From Neorhodopirellula pilleata (GTDB taxonomy: Bacteria > Planctomycetota > Planctomycetia > Pirellulales > Pirellulaceae): 64,000 nucleotides of DNA. The stretch lies in assembly GCF_007859915.1 (NCBI RefSeq), contig NZ_SJPM01000001.1, positions 299,502 through 363,501 of the forward strand, in the 5' to 3' direction. Below, piece by piece: positions 9,362 to 18,458 of the stretch. Numbering within the stretch: position 1 is the first letter of the stretch; each line of letters opens with the position of its first letter. Below the pieces are notes generated by a model. It ran no database searches, had not been told where the DNA came from, and saw only the letters and a program-made list of their open reading frames with translations. Both the position numbers and the translations under genes were made by a program.

Positions 9362-10312
9362 ATGACAACGCAGAAACTCTCCGGCCTGATCGCGGCGACG
9401 TACACGCCGCTCGATGATCAAGGTCATCTCAACTTGTCGATGATCGGACCGATGGTCGAACATCTCTTCCGCGTTGGAATCGACGGCGTTTACGTTTGCG
9501 GAAGCACCGGCGAAGGCATGTCGTTATCGAGCGAGGAACGCCGGACGGTCGCCGAAGCTTATGTTCAAGAGATCGACAAACGCGTCCCAGTGATTATCCA
9601 AGTCGGACACAACAGCAGCCGCGAGGCCCGGCAGCTCGCCGCCCACGCCCAACAAATCGGCGCGGATGTCATTTCAGCGACCTGCCCATCCTATTACGGG
9701 ATCAACGAACTATCGGACTTGATCGATTGCATGGCGGAGATTGCTGCGGGGGCTCCGGATTTGCCGTTTTATTACTACCACATTCCGGCACTCACGGGTT
9801 CCCGAATCGACGTGGTCGAGTTTCTCAAACGCGGTTGCGAAGAGATCCCCAACCTCGTCGGACTGAAATACACTGATACGAAACTGCACGAGTTTCAGAT
9901 GTGCATGGAAACCGATCAACAGCGATTCGATGTCGTATGGGGATGCGACGAGATGTTACTCGGGGCACTCGCGACGGGCGCTCAGGCCGCCATCGGAAGC
10001 ACTTACAATGTCGCTGCCCCGTTGTACCGACGTATCATCGATGCGATGAACGCCGGTGATCAAGTCGAGGCGAGAAGATTGCAACTCTGTTCGATCACGA
10101 TGGTGCGTGTGATGTCCAAGTATCCGTTTCATACGGCAATGAAGGCCGTGCTGGGGATGCTTGGATTGCCAATGGGGCCGTGCCGACCGCCGCAAGGCCG
10201 TTTGGCACTTGCGGAGGTCGAACAGTTGCGTGCCGAACTGACTCAAATTGGTTTCTTTGATTGGTGCGGAACCAAAACGCTGGAGTCCGTTCCCCATACC
10301 GCAGAGACCTAG
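9362..10312 (+). CDS. nanA: N-acetylneuraminate lyase (DHDPS/NAL family)
   Basis: I start at the ATG at 9362 (MTTQKLSGLIAATYTPL); the open frame extends 20 codons upstream into the sialidase gene, but the family begins here. The 316-aa TIM barrel has GSTGEGMSLS near residue 48, FYYYHIPALTG (residues 136 on, holding the catalytic tyrosine) and GLKYTD with Schiff-base Lys169. The YYYHIPALTG wording and locus are those of sialate lyase rather than dihydrodipicolinate synthase. It cleaves Neu5Ac into ManNAc and pyruvate in the cytoplasm. The next gene starts 4 bp after its stop, so the two are surely co-transcribed. The ManNAc produced is the presumed substrate of the AGE epimerase encoded at 3258. 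Confidence 0.9.
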   Translation: MTTQKLSGLIAATYTPLDDQGHLNLSMIGPMVEHLFRVGIDGVYVCGSTGEGMSLSSEERRTVAEAYVQEIDKRVPVIIQVGHNSSREARQLAAHAQQIGADVISATCPSYYGINELSDLIDCMAEIAAGAPDLPFYYYHIPALTGSRIDVVEFLKRGCEEIPNLVGLKYTDTKLHEFQMCMETDQQRFDVVWGCDEMLLGALATGAQAAIGSTYNVAAPLYRRIIDAMNAGDQVEARRLQLCSITMVRVMSKYPFHTAMKAVLGMLGLPMGPCRPPQGRLALAEVEQLRAELTQIGFFDWCGTKTLESVPHTAET

Positions 10313-10315
10313 CGT

Positions 10316-12952
10316 GTGAACATCACGTTGAAAACAACGAGTCGGATGGTGGGGTGTCGACTGTTCGGGATCGCAGCGATGATCGTAGTAGCGATCACGT
10401 TGACCGGCCCCGCCATCGCGACGGACACCGACGCCTCCAGGCGGCACGAATGGGACGAGTTGCCACCGATTCCGGTCCCTCTCGGGTTATCCGGTGCCTT
10501 CGCGGGCGTGCATGGCAACGCCTTGATCGTTGCCGGTGGCACGAACTTCGCCAAACCTTTGTGGGAAAACGATAAGGTATGGCACGACCGGATCTTCGTG
10601 TTGACCCACGACGACGACGGCTATCAATGGCACGACGGAGGCCGCTTGCCCCGGCCGTTGGCTTACGGTGGTTCGGTCTCGACCGAATCGGGCTTGTTGT
10701 GTATCGGCGGCAACGACGAGACGGACACTTACCCCGACGTGTTCATGTTGAGTTGGGACGCAGAATCCAAGCAGGTGACGGTGTCGGTGAAAAACTATCC
10801 GTCGCTACCTGAACCGTGCGCGTTCGGCGCCGCGGCCCTCATCGGCAAGCAAGTGTTTCTGGCCGGTGGACAAACCGGCGCGTCGTTGGAATCGGCGACC
10901 TCGAATCTTTGGTCGTTGGATCTGTCGCAGACGGAATCGGGGCAGCCGGTGTCCAATCCAACGCAGTGGCAAGCATTGCCTTCGTTACCCGCACCGGGGC
11001 GAGCGTTGAACCTAACGGTCCATCAACATAACGGGTATCACGATTGTGTTTATGTGATCAGCGGTCGTCGCCAGAACGGCGCATCGATCGAGCTGCTGCG
11101 TGACGTTTGGGAGTTCACACCCGCCAAGGGTCAGTGGCGACAACGAGCTGATCTGCCCCGTTGTGTGATGGCGGGGACAGCCGCCCCAGTCGGACAAAGC
11201 CATCTGTTTGTTTTGGGCGGTGACGACGGAACCAACTTCTTTCGCACCGAGGAGTTGAAAGAAAACCATCCGGGGTTCATCAAGCAGTCGCTCGCCTACC
11301 ACACGATCACCGACACGTGGATCGAAGCTGGGGCCATTCCGATGAACCTCGTGACGACGACGGCGGTTCGTTGGGGAAACGACATCATCATCCCCGGCGG
11401 TGAGGTTCGACCGCGGGAACGATCTCCACGTGTCTTTCGGGTGAGCCCGGTCGCCGCCACACCTGACTTTGGTGCGGTTAACTACATGGTCTTGATCGGT
11501 TACCTACTCGCGATGGTCGGCGTCGGATTTTATTTCACGAAGGGTAATCACAACACGAACGATTTTTTTCGCGGGGGCAAACATATTCCGTGGTGGGCGG
11601 CGGGGTGCAGTATCTTCGCCACGATGCTCAGCTCGCTGACGTACACCGGGATCCCATCCAAAGCGTTCACTCAGGATTGGGTTTATGCGGTGGGAAATCT
11701 GACGATTCCGTTGGTCGCACCGCTGGCGGTATTTGTGGCTCTGCCGTTTTACCGTCGCATCGATGCGACGAGTGCTTATGAGTACTTAGAGAAACGATTC
11801 AGTTGCGGCGTGCGTTTGTTTGGCAGTGCCAGCTTCACGCTGTTTCATTTGTTTCGCATGGCCGTGGTGATGTCTCTGACCGGATTGGCGTTGGCCGTTG
11901 CTACACCACTGACACCGACACAGTCGGTTTTGTTGATGGGCGGTTTGAGCATCATCTACTGCACGCTCGGTGGAATCGAAGCGGTGATTTGGACCGACAC
12001 GATTCAGACAGTGGTGCTGTTAGGCGGTGCGGTGTTGGCGATCGTGGTGTTGATGATCGGGATCGAAGGCAGCGATCGCAATCTATTTTCGCCCGCCGTG
12101 GATGCCGGAAAGTTTCGAATCGCGAATCTTCATTGGGATGCGACGTCGACGCAGATCGCCTTGTGGGTGATTGTCCTCGGCGCGGTCGGGCAGAACGTGT
12201 CGTCCTACACCGCCGATCAAGCCGTCGTTCAACGGTACATGACGACGTCCGATGCGGCGCGGGCGGCGAAGTCGATTTGGGTCAACGCGATCTTGACGAT
12301 TCCGTCGACCATCTTATTTTTCACGATCGGGACGTTGCTGTTTGTGTTTTATCAAGCACATCCCGAGAAGCTCGAAACCACCATCACGGCGGACCAAGTC
12401 TTCCCGATGTTCATCGCTCGCGAAATGCCCATCGGGATCGCGGGTTTGATGGTTGCCGGAATTTTTGCGGCCGCCCAATCGACCGTTTCGACAAGCATGA
12501 ACTCCACATCAACAACCATCGTGACGGATTTCATGCGACGGTTTGACTGGTGCGAGTCGGAAAAAGCCTACTTGAATGCGGCGAGGTTTTGGACGCTGGT
12601 CGTCGGCCTGATCGGAACGGGCTTGGGGCTTCTGTTCGTCAATCCAGACATCAAATCACTTTTCGACACCTTCGTGATGGTGATCGGTTTGTTCATGGGC
12701 GTCTTAGGCGGGCTGTTCATCCTTGGGGTGTTTTCGACGACGGCGAATGCCACAGGCGCTTTGGTGGGAGCGTTGGTCGGTTCGTCGGTCATGTTTTCGG
12801 TCTGGGCGGGAACGTCGATCAACGGTTACCTCTACACGACGATCGGAATCGTCACATGTGTCGTGGTAGGATGGTTGTCGAGCCACGTGGTGGGAACCGC
12901 CCCGAAAGCGTTGCAAGGGCTGACGATTCATACCCCTAAGTTTGAATCTTGA
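10316..12952 (+). CDS. Fusion: kelch mutarotase (NanM-like) + sodium/solute symporter
   Basis: The protein has 878 aa and starts at GTG 10316, 4 bp after the nanA stop; an ATG at 10346 is an alternative. A signal segment (about residues 12-36) is followed by kelch-type blades with repeated GG.D/GG.T turns (about 45-370, for example [29 protein letters not shown]). This matches the cyclically permuted mutarotase / N-acetylneuraminate epimerase family. From about residue 382 ([19 protein letters not shown]) it becomes an SSS-family transporter with [19 protein letters not shown] and many hydrophobic helices to the C-terminus. The kelch part should lie outside the membrane and convert alpha- to beta-Neu5Ac beside the transporter. 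The frame is continuous, so the fusion is genuine. Confidence 0.88.
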   Translation: MNITLKTTSRMVGCRLFGIAAMIVVAITLTGPAIATDTDASRRHEWDELPPIPVPLGLSGAFAGVHGNALIVAGGTNFAKPLWENDKVWHDRIFVLTHDDDGYQWHDGGRLPRPLAYGGSVSTESGLLCIGGNDETDTYPDVFMLSWDAESKQVTVSVKNYPSLPEPCAFGAAALIGKQVFLAGGQTGASLESATSNLWSLDLSQTESGQPVSNPTQWQALPSLPAPGRALNLTVHQHNGYHDCVYVISGRRQNGASIELLRDVWEFTPAKGQWRQRADLPRCVMAGTAAPVGQSHLFVLGGDDGTNFFRTEELKENHPGFIKQSLAYHTITDTWIEAGAIPMNLVTTTAVRWGNDIIIPGGEVRPRERSPRVFRVSPVAATPDFGAVNYMVLIGYLLAMVGVGFYFTKGNHNTNDFFRGGKHIPWWAAGCSIFATMLSSLTYTGIPSKAFTQDWVYAVGNLTIPLVAPLAVFVALPFYRRIDATSAYEYLEKRFSCGVRLFGSASFTLFHLFRMAVVMSLTGLALAVATPLTPTQSVLLMGGLSIIYCTLGGIEAVIWTDTIQTVVLLGGAVLAIVVLMIGIEGSDRNLFSPAVDAGKFRIANLHWDATSTQIALWVIVLGAVGQNVSSYTADQAVVQRYMTTSDAARAAKSIWVNAILTIPSTILFFTIGTLLFVFYQAHPEKLETTITADQVFPMFIAREMPIGIAGLMVAGIFAAAQSTVSTSMNSTSTTIVTDFMRRFDWCESEKAYLNAARFWTLVVGLIGTGLGLLFVNPDIKSLFDTFVMVIGLFMGVLGGLFILGVFSTTANATGALVGALVGSSVMFSVWAGTSINGYLYTTIGIVTCVVVGWLSSHVVGTAPKALQGLTIHTPKFES

Positions 12953-12977
12953 CAAATGACTGGCCCGGATGATTCAT

Positions 12978-13091
12978 AACCCGACGCGTAGCGGCGTGTT
13001 GATTTAGTGCGTGTTTGGGCGTTTTCGTTTAACGGCAAGCCGCAGGCGCCTGCGTTTTCAAACTCTATCGCCTGCGGCTTGCCGTTAAACG
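12978..13091. repeat. Palindromic repeats between the nan unit and flavoprotein
   Basis: Two pieces lie side by side. At 12978-13010 is a half copy of the AACCCGACGCG / GCGGCGTGTTGATTTAG repeat seen at 20342, 30722 and 60551. At 13026-13048 and 13069-13091 are perfect 23-bp inverted arms (core TTAACGGCAAGCCGCAGG) around a 20-bp loop. The hairpin could end transcription from the sialic acid unit, but it has no T-run and looks more like a mobile palindrome. Confidence 0.75.
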
Positions 13092-13227
13092 ATTCAATCA
13101 AAAGACCGGTAAGCAATGGATGCAGGGGAATGACGGTTGCCGATCTCCTGCCAGTTGCCGTTGCGGCTATAATGCCGGGTAAATCATCGCGGACTCGCGT
13201 TGTTTCCCTTTCCAAACAAATCTAAAC

Positions 13228-14496
13228 ATGAAAAATTCGTACGATTGTGTGGTAATCGGTGGTGGACCGGCCGGAGGCACTGCGGCGGCTGTGGTGGCTC
13301 AGGCGGGGCATTCGACGTTGTTGATCGAACGTGAAGCGATGCCTCGGTTTCACGTCGGCGAGTCGTTAATGCCGGAAACGTACTGGCCGCTGCAGCGACT
13401 CGGTTTGGTCGACAAGATGAAATCGTCCGGCTGGCAACCCAAGAAAAGCGTTCAGTTCGTCACCCACACGGGGAAGGAATCCGAACCGTTTTTCTTCCGC
13501 GAGCACGACGAGCGGGAATGTGCGACGACGTGGCAAGTCGAACGCAGTGAATTCGATCAAATGTTGTTCGACCGTGCGTCCGAACTGGGGGCGGATTGCT
13601 ACGATCAAACCCGATTGATCGACGTCTGTTTTGATGAATCGGTGGCCACCGACGGAATTCCCAAAGCCACCGGAGTGGTGATTCGCGACGCCGAGGGTGT
13701 GCAGCGCCAGATCGATTGTCGCGTCGTCATCGACGCGACCGGGCAACAAAGTTTTATCGCCGGGAAGTTGGGCCTCAAGGAGATCAACCCAGATTTGAAA
13801 AAAGCCGCCGTTTGGACTTACTTCAAAGACGCCACTCGAGGGGACGGCGACAACGAGGGGGCGACGATCATCCTCAATACCGAGAATAAGAATGCGTGGT
13901 TTTGGTTCATCCCCCAATCACGCGGGATCACCAGCATCGGATGCGTCGGTGACAACGATTACTTGTTGAAGGGCCGCGGAACTCCCGAAGAAATTTTCAA
14001 CGAAGAGCTCAGTCGGTGCCCTGGGCTGATGCCTCGACTTCAAAACGCTACCCGGGTTGGCAAGTTCTCCACCGCCAAGGAGTTTTCTTACATGACCAAG
14101 ACGCACGCCGGTGAAGGCTGGGTCTTGGTCGGCGATGCGTTCGGATTCATCGACCCGGTTTATTCGTCCGGCGTTTACTTTGCCCTGGAAATGGGTGTGA
14201 GAGCGGGCGACGCCGTGATCGAAGGCTTGGAAATGGGTGACGTCAGCGGGCAGCAACTCGGAAAGTGGGCAACTGATTTCAAAGCCGGTGCGGACCGGGT
14301 TCGCAAGCTGGTTCATGCTTTCTACGACAAGGACTTCAGTATCGGCCGGTTCATGAAAGAGTACCCTCAATATCGCAGCAATTTGACGGACCTCTTGATC
14401 GGACGAATTTTTCACGAAGACGCCGGACGGATGTTCCCCGACATGCAACGAAGCATCGAACGCACCCGCCAAGAAATGGCTCAAACCGTCGTTTGA
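13228..14496 (+). CDS. FAD-dependent oxidoreductase, flavin-halogenase-like
   Basis: The protein has 422 aa. The N-terminal FAD-binding Rossmann motif is VVIGGGPAGGTAAAVVAQAG (residues 7-26), followed by LLIEREAMPRFHVGESLMP, typical of tryptophan-halogenase/geranylgeranyl-reductase-like flavoproteins. Around residue 222 it has NAWFWFIPQ, which fits the WxWxIP motif used to recognise flavin-dependent halogenases. GWVLVGDAFGFIDPVYSSGV near residue 300 is the second FAD motif. Halogenation, hydroxylation or prenyl reduction cannot be separated by eye; no biosynthetic cluster surrounds it. It is monocistronic, and its 3' end overlaps the convergent futalosine hydrolase gene by 16 bp. Confidence 0.8.
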   Translation: MKNSYDCVVIGGGPAGGTAAAVVAQAGHSTLLIEREAMPRFHVGESLMPETYWPLQRLGLVDKMKSSGWQPKKSVQFVTHTGKESEPFFFREHDERECATTWQVERSEFDQMLFDRASELGADCYDQTRLIDVCFDESVATDGIPKATGVVIRDAEGVQRQIDCRVVIDATGQQSFIAGKLGLKEINPDLKKAAVWTYFKDATRGDGDNEGATIILNTENKNAWFWFIPQSRGITSIGCVGDNDYLLKGRGTPEEIFNEELSRCPGLMPRLQNATRVGKFSTAKEFSYMTKTHAGEGWVLVGDAFGFIDPVYSSGVYFALEMGVRAGDAVIEGLEMGDVSGQQLGKWATDFKAGADRVRKLVHAFYDKDFSIGRFMKEYPQYRSNLTDLLIGRIFHEDAGRMFPDMQRSIERTRQEMAQTVV

Positions 14497-15206
14497 AACG
14501 GCGGGAGGTCTCGGGCGAGCCGTTCGGCAATGCGATCGATCGCGAGGTCGATTTCCCAGCGACGATGGTCTCGGTCGCCGGCAATGTTGCTGATTCCTCG
14601 GATGATTGACAGAGGGACGTTCGCCAATCGACACGCCGTCGCCACGGCGAACCCTTCCATGTCCTCGGCCACGAGATCCGCCGTGGCCTGATCGCGAGCC
14701 CGTTCACGCCGACAAGCTGCCATCGCGGGACTCGCCGACGCCGCGCAGACGGTTAAGAGTGAAGACGCTCGTTCGAGTGGCGAGGAATCCGGTGTAACGG
14801 TTGTCGGCAGCATCAATGGCAGTCGATCAGAGATCTCGATCGGGTTACCATCTTCTGCACCTGGGAGATTCACTTGAGACCAACCCAATTCCGATGCCGA
14901 AATAAACGGGTCCCCGAATTCCCCTCCCACGCCGATTCCGTCGCACAACACTTCGGAAAACCATACCGCCGAACCGACGGCGATGTCCGGATGAAGCGTT
15001 CCGGCGATTCCGGCCAAAACGACATGATCGGGCCGATGCCGGATCAGATGACGCGTCGTCAGTGCGGCGGCGGCGATGACTCCGAAGCCGCACAACTCAA
15101 TTTGCCATTGGCCGACGCCGCCCCGATGAGCGAAGGCGGCGATCAAACGCTCCCGTTCCATCGCCGTGGGAACCAGCAGCAGCGGGCGGGACACGTTAGC
15201 CACCAC
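14481..15206 (-). CDS. mqnB: Futalosine hydrolase (MqnB-like nucleosidase)
   Basis: The protein has 241 aa and belongs to the purine/MTA-SAH nucleosidase superfamily. Diagnostic parts are LLVPTAMERE at the N-terminus, HVVLAGIAGTL near residue 61, AEDMEGFAVATACRLANVPL near residue 181 (ribose-binding Met-Glu), and IRGISNIAGDRDHRRWEI near residue 202. The last segment, with GDRD and W, points to futalosine hydrolase rather than MTA/SAH nucleosidase. It would remove hypoxanthine from futalosine in the alternative menaquinone pathway used by planctomycetes. It overlaps the upstream kinase-like gene by 11 bp, so the two are probably co-transcribed. No other mqn genes are in the window. Confidence 0.72.
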   Translation of the reverse strand: MVANVSRPLLLVPTAMERERLIAAFAHRGGVGQWQIELCGFGVIAAAALTTRHLIRHRPDHVVLAGIAGTLHPDIAVGSAVWFSEVLCDGIGVGGEFGDPFISASELGWSQVNLPGAEDGNPIEISDRLPLMLPTTVTPDSSPLERASSLLTVCAASASPAMAACRRERARDQATADLVAEDMEGFAVATACRLANVPLSIIRGISNIAGDRDHRRWEIDLAIDRIAERLARDLPPFQTTV

Positions 15207-16485
15207 CGCGACGAATCTCGCTGCCTTCGAAACGAACCTGGAACCGGAAGATCTTCTTTGTCTTGCAGGTGATTTTGCCGGTCTTCAAGTCGAAGTGATC
15301 GGGGGTTTCGGCCAGGTTGATGTTCGCGACCCCGCGAAAGCCACGTTCGGCAAAGATATCGATCACCATGGCGAGGACCAACGGGTTGTCGAACAACGGG
15401 TCTTCGCTGTTGATGATGGACAGTCCGGCGATCGCGTGGCGTTGCACGATCGGCATGAACTTGTTGTGGATCTCGTGGATGACCCGGTGGAACAGTTCCC
15501 GGTGTTCGAGTTGGTAGCTATCCAATCGCCGGACGAGTTCTTGACGAGCGTGGACGGTCAGTTCGGACGCCAGGGGCAGTCCGCGGACCGCGTCGTAGGT
15601 TTCCGGATCCAATTCGAGCGACGATTGATAGTCCAGTTCTTTGCGGATTTTGCGTTCGACGTCCGCGATGTCGCCGTCGGCGTCAATGAAGTGGTAATGG
15701 TAAATTTGTTTGAGCGACTGAAGCGCGTCCCACGTTTTTTCTTTGAATACGCGATAGCGGCTTTTTGCCGCGACGGGGTCGAGGTCGGTCGCCCGCAGTT
15801 CGATGATCCGTCCGTCGCCTTCCCGCCGAACCCGCTCGTTGTGTTCGGCGATTTTGCGACCGCGGAGCAACTGTCGCTCGATACTGGTCTTTTCATCGAT
15901 AAACAGCACAACCGCATGCACCGTCGGTTTGCGAAAGTTGATCGCCAACGGGGTGGTGTGATACTCGCGGTAGAGCTGATTCATTTTCTGAATCAGCAGG
16001 TGCAAACATTCGACTTGGACGCGAGTACGAGGAAATCCGTCCAAGATGCAACCGTCGCGGTAGTCTTCTTCGAGCAACTTGCGAAACAGGATGCCGACGA
16101 CCTCGGTATCGCCGACCATCCCTCCGGCTTCTTTGATCCGTTCGGCTTCGGGGGTGTTTAGCAGATCACTGACGATGATCGGCGGGCAGGTTAGCCCCCG
16201 GACTTTGGCGATGAAGTTGCTGTTGGTCCCCTTACCGCTGCCCGGTGCTCCGCCGAGCAGGATCAGTTCTTTGGCGAAGCGGAGATTCTCGTGTCCGATG
16301 TTTTGTTCGAGGTCATTCCAAACGGTGTTGAAGATAACGTGCGCGTCTTTGACTTCGAGGTCTTCGACACCGGTGCGGCCGGCGGCACGAACAGCTTGAT
16401 CGGTGACCAATTGATTCGCTTGGCTTTCGACGGCTTCCGTAGTGGAAGCGGGCATTTCGGGCATGTGGTCGAAATCGGGGGACAT
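15196..16485 (-). CDS. Adenylate-kinase-like NMP kinase with extended ends
   Basis: The protein has 429 aa, about twice the size of adenylate kinase. A P-loop GGAPGSGKGTNSNF sits near residue 78, IIVSDLLNTPEAERIKEAGG gives the NMP-binding region, and DGFPRTRVQVECL near residue 144 is the adenylate kinase DGFPR motif; a RQLLRGRKIAEH segment resembles the lid. About 75 residues precede the kinase core and about 160 follow it, ending in a domain I do not recognise (LTVHARQELVRRLDSYQL to the end). The phosphate acceptor is therefore uncertain. It is upstream of, and overlaps by 11 bp, the futalosine hydrolase gene. The upstream region is shared with the divergent flagellar operon. Confidence 0.8.
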   Translation of the reverse strand: MSPDFDHMPEMPASTTEAVESQANQLVTDQAVRAAGRTGVEDLEVKDAHVIFNTVWNDLEQNIGHENLRFAKELILLGGAPGSGKGTNSNFIAKVRGLTCPPIIVSDLLNTPEAERIKEAGGMVGDTEVVGILFRKLLEEDYRDGCILDGFPRTRVQVECLHLLIQKMNQLYREYHTTPLAINFRKPTVHAVVLFIDEKTSIERQLLRGRKIAEHNERVRREGDGRIIELRATDLDPVAAKSRYRVFKEKTWDALQSLKQIYHYHFIDADGDIADVERKIRKELDYQSSLELDPETYDAVRGLPLASELTVHARQELVRRLDSYQLEHRELFHRVIHEIHNKFMPIVQRHAIAGLSIINSEDPLFDNPLVLAMVIDIFAERGFRGVANINLAETPDHFDLKTGKITCKTKKIFRFQVRFEGSEIRRGGG

Positions 16486-16747
16486 GAGGTCGGGCCGAGC
16501 GGTGTGATGAATGGGCTGGACATGAGCCGCCCATCATAATCGACGCCGCGAAACCACGAACCCCCGGCACGGTCAAGTTAAGCCCGATCGGTTTGTAACG
16601 ATCGGATGGGATAAACGGATCCGGCAAGGGGGGCGTGCGGCGGGGTTGACGCCGATCGCGGCATTGATTCGGGCTGTGTCACGTTTCGTGTTCTATCCTT
16701 TGGCGAACAACAACTCGCACTCATAAGTAGCCGGGGGGCCACTCGCG

Positions 16748-16948
16748 ATGATCAAGCTAACGCGTCTGGACGGCGAAGCCTTTGTGCTCAACGCCGAACT
16801 CATCCGCTACGTCGAGCGCCGCGGCGATACGTTCGTCACGCTCAGCACAAGCGAACGCATCGTGGTGCGTGAGACGCTCGACGAAGTCGTCGACAAGGCG
16901 ATCGCTTACCAACAACAAAAACATTTCATTCCACCACCGCCCAAGTAA
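16748..16948 (+). CDS. flbD: Flagellar protein FlbD
   Basis: The protein has 66 aa. MIKLTRLDGEAFVLNAELIR at the start and the ERIVVRETLDEVVDKAI segment match the short FlbD family found in front of motA in many flagellar operons. Its precise job is unclear. It begins the plus-strand flagellar unit, ending 12 bp before motA. The 262-bp gap upstream (16486-16747) is the shared divergent promoter region; no clear sigma-28 or sigma-54 box was identified. Confidence 0.88.
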   Translation: MIKLTRLDGEAFVLNAELIRYVERRGDTFVTLSTSERIVVRETLDEVVDKAIAYQQQKHFIPPPPK

Positions 16949-16960
16949 GGTTACGTTTCC

Positions 16961-17722
16961 ATGGATATCGCCAGCGTCATCGGCCTGATCTTAGCGATCG
17001 GTCTGATTTTAGTGTCGATCATGCTCGGTGCGGCCCCGTTCTCCGCGTTCATCGATATTCCTTCATTGCTCGTCGTTGTCGGCGGTGCGATCGCGGCCGC
17101 GCTGATTTGCTTTCCGCTCAAGAGCATGCTCGCCAGCCCGATCATTGCGCTCAAGGTGATTCTGAATAAAAGCGAAGACCGGATGACATTAATCAAGTCG
17201 ATCGTCGAGCTCGCCGAAATTGCTCGCCGTGATGGATTGCTCGCTTTGGAAACCAAGATCCCCGAGATTCAGAACTCGCTCGTCAAGACAGGTTTGCAAA
17301 TGGCGGTCGACGGCACCGCACCGGAAATCGTCGAGGAAGTCCTGCGGACCGAGGTAATGGGCATGGCGATGCGACACAAAGAAGGCAAAAGCATCATGGA
17401 CCAACTCGGCCGATTCGCGCCGGCGTACGGGATGATTGGGACGTTGATGGGTCTGATCATGATGCTTCAAGACATGTCCGATCCGTCGGGCATCGGTGCC
17501 GGGATGGCGGTCGCGTTGATCACGACGCTGTACGGGGCGATCGTGGCAAACGTTTTCTTTAGTCCGTTTGCCGAAAAGCTTGGTCTGATGAGCCGCAACG
17601 AACAGCTCAGTATGGAGATCGCGATTCGTGGCGTGATGGCAATTCAGTCGGGTGAAAGTCCTCGAGCGATCGATCAGAAATTACAAACCTATTTACCTGC
17701 CAAGCAACGTGAGACGGCCTGA
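16961..17722 (+). CDS. motA: Flagellar motor stator protein MotA
   Basis: The protein has 253 aa, with four predicted membrane helices: about 3-22, 28-50 (IDIPSLLVVVGGAIAAALIC), 145-165 (RFAPAYGMIGTLMGLIMML) and 178-200. The cytoplasmic loop between helices 2 and 3 carries the charged residues that face FliG. The GRFAPAYGMIGTLMGL segment with its conserved prolines is diagnostic of MotA/ExbB-type stators, and the flbD-motA-motB order identifies MotA. The stop overlaps the motB start (TGATG). Confidence 0.93.
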   Translation: MDIASVIGLILAIGLILVSIMLGAAPFSAFIDIPSLLVVVGGAIAAALICFPLKSMLASPIIALKVILNKSEDRMTLIKSIVELAEIARRDGLLALETKIPEIQNSLVKTGLQMAVDGTAPEIVEEVLRTEVMGMAMRHKEGKSIMDQLGRFAPAYGMIGTLMGLIMMLQDMSDPSGIGAGMAVALITTLYGAIVANVFFSPFAEKLGLMSRNEQLSMEIAIRGVMAIQSGESPRAIDQKLQTYLPAKQRETA

Positions 17723-18453
17723 TGGACGACGGAGATGATGTCATTGGCATTCCCGAATGGGTCGTCACGTTTGGTGACATGATGAGCTTGCTGCTCACGT
17801 TCTTCATCATGTTGGTCTCGCTCAGCGAAATCAAAGAGGAGGAAACCTATCAAGCCCTCGTGGACTCGATGCAGCAACAGTTCGGTTACCAGAAAACAAT
17901 CGACGCGCTCACGCCGGGCAAGTCCAAACCACGCCAAACCGAATACAACGTTCTGTCGACGACCGGACGGGCGAAGAAGAAGGATACCGCCAAAGGTGGC
18001 GTTCCGGAGAAGGCCCCCGTTGGGGAAGAGCAACACGTGCGAATCATCCGCCCGGGGCAGATCACCGCCGTCGGCAGCGTCGTGTTCTTTGAAATCGGCA
18101 GTGATCAGCTCAGCGACGAGGCCAAGAACATCCTGCGGGAGACCGCCAAAGAACTACGAGGTAAACCGCAACGCATCGAAGTCCGCGGACACGTGTCCGC
18201 CGAATTCGCGTCACGGACCGGAGGAACCGATGAAGCGATGCTGCTAGCGATCCGACGATCGGCCACTGTGAAGCGATTCTTAACCGAAGTCGAAGGTCTA
18301 TCGAACGAACGTTTTCGGGTCTCATCATCCGAAGCGACCGAACCGATCTCACGCAACAAACAAGGCGGCAAGTTCAGCAACGACTCGCGAGTCGAAGTGT
18401 TCTTGCTCGACGAAACACTAGAAGACCCTCGCGGGTTTACGGAGAAGGATTAA
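17722..18453 (+). CDS. motB: Flagellar motor stator protein MotB
   Basis: The protein has 243 aa. The single membrane helix WVVTFGDMMSLLLTFFIMLV (about residues 14-34) carries the proton-binding Asp19. A linker follows, then a peptidoglycan-binding OmpA-like domain from about residue 110: VVFFEIGSDQLSDEAKNIL, RIEVRGHVSAEF, and a C-terminal NDSRVEVFLLDE. The start codon overlaps the motA stop, indicating translational coupling and a stator pair made in balance. Confidence 0.93.
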   Translation: MDDGDDVIGIPEWVVTFGDMMSLLLTFFIMLVSLSEIKEEETYQALVDSMQQQFGYQKTIDALTPGKSKPRQTEYNVLSTTGRAKKKDTAKGGVPEKAPVGEEQHVRIIRPGQITAVGSVVFFEIGSDQLSDEAKNILRETAKELRGKPQRIEVRGHVSAEFASRTGGTDEAMLLAIRRSATVKRFLTEVEGLSNERFRVSSSEATEPISRNKQGGKFSNDSRVEVFLLDETLEDPRGFTEKD

Positions 18454-18458
18454 ACCTC

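Noticed and set aside
11803..12546. 247-codon plus-strand frame within the symporter part of the fusion gene
   Set aside because: It is Arg/Asp-rich without hydrophobic pattern; the overlapping frame codes clear membrane helices.
10316..12952. Two separate genes (kelch protein and symporter) joined by a sequencing error
   Set aside because: The frame is continuous with no stop, start or ribosome site at the junction (about 11430-11470), so a fusion is the simpler reading.
15166..16161. 331-codon plus-strand frame
   Set aside because: It is antisense to the adenylate-kinase-like gene and has no recognisable features.
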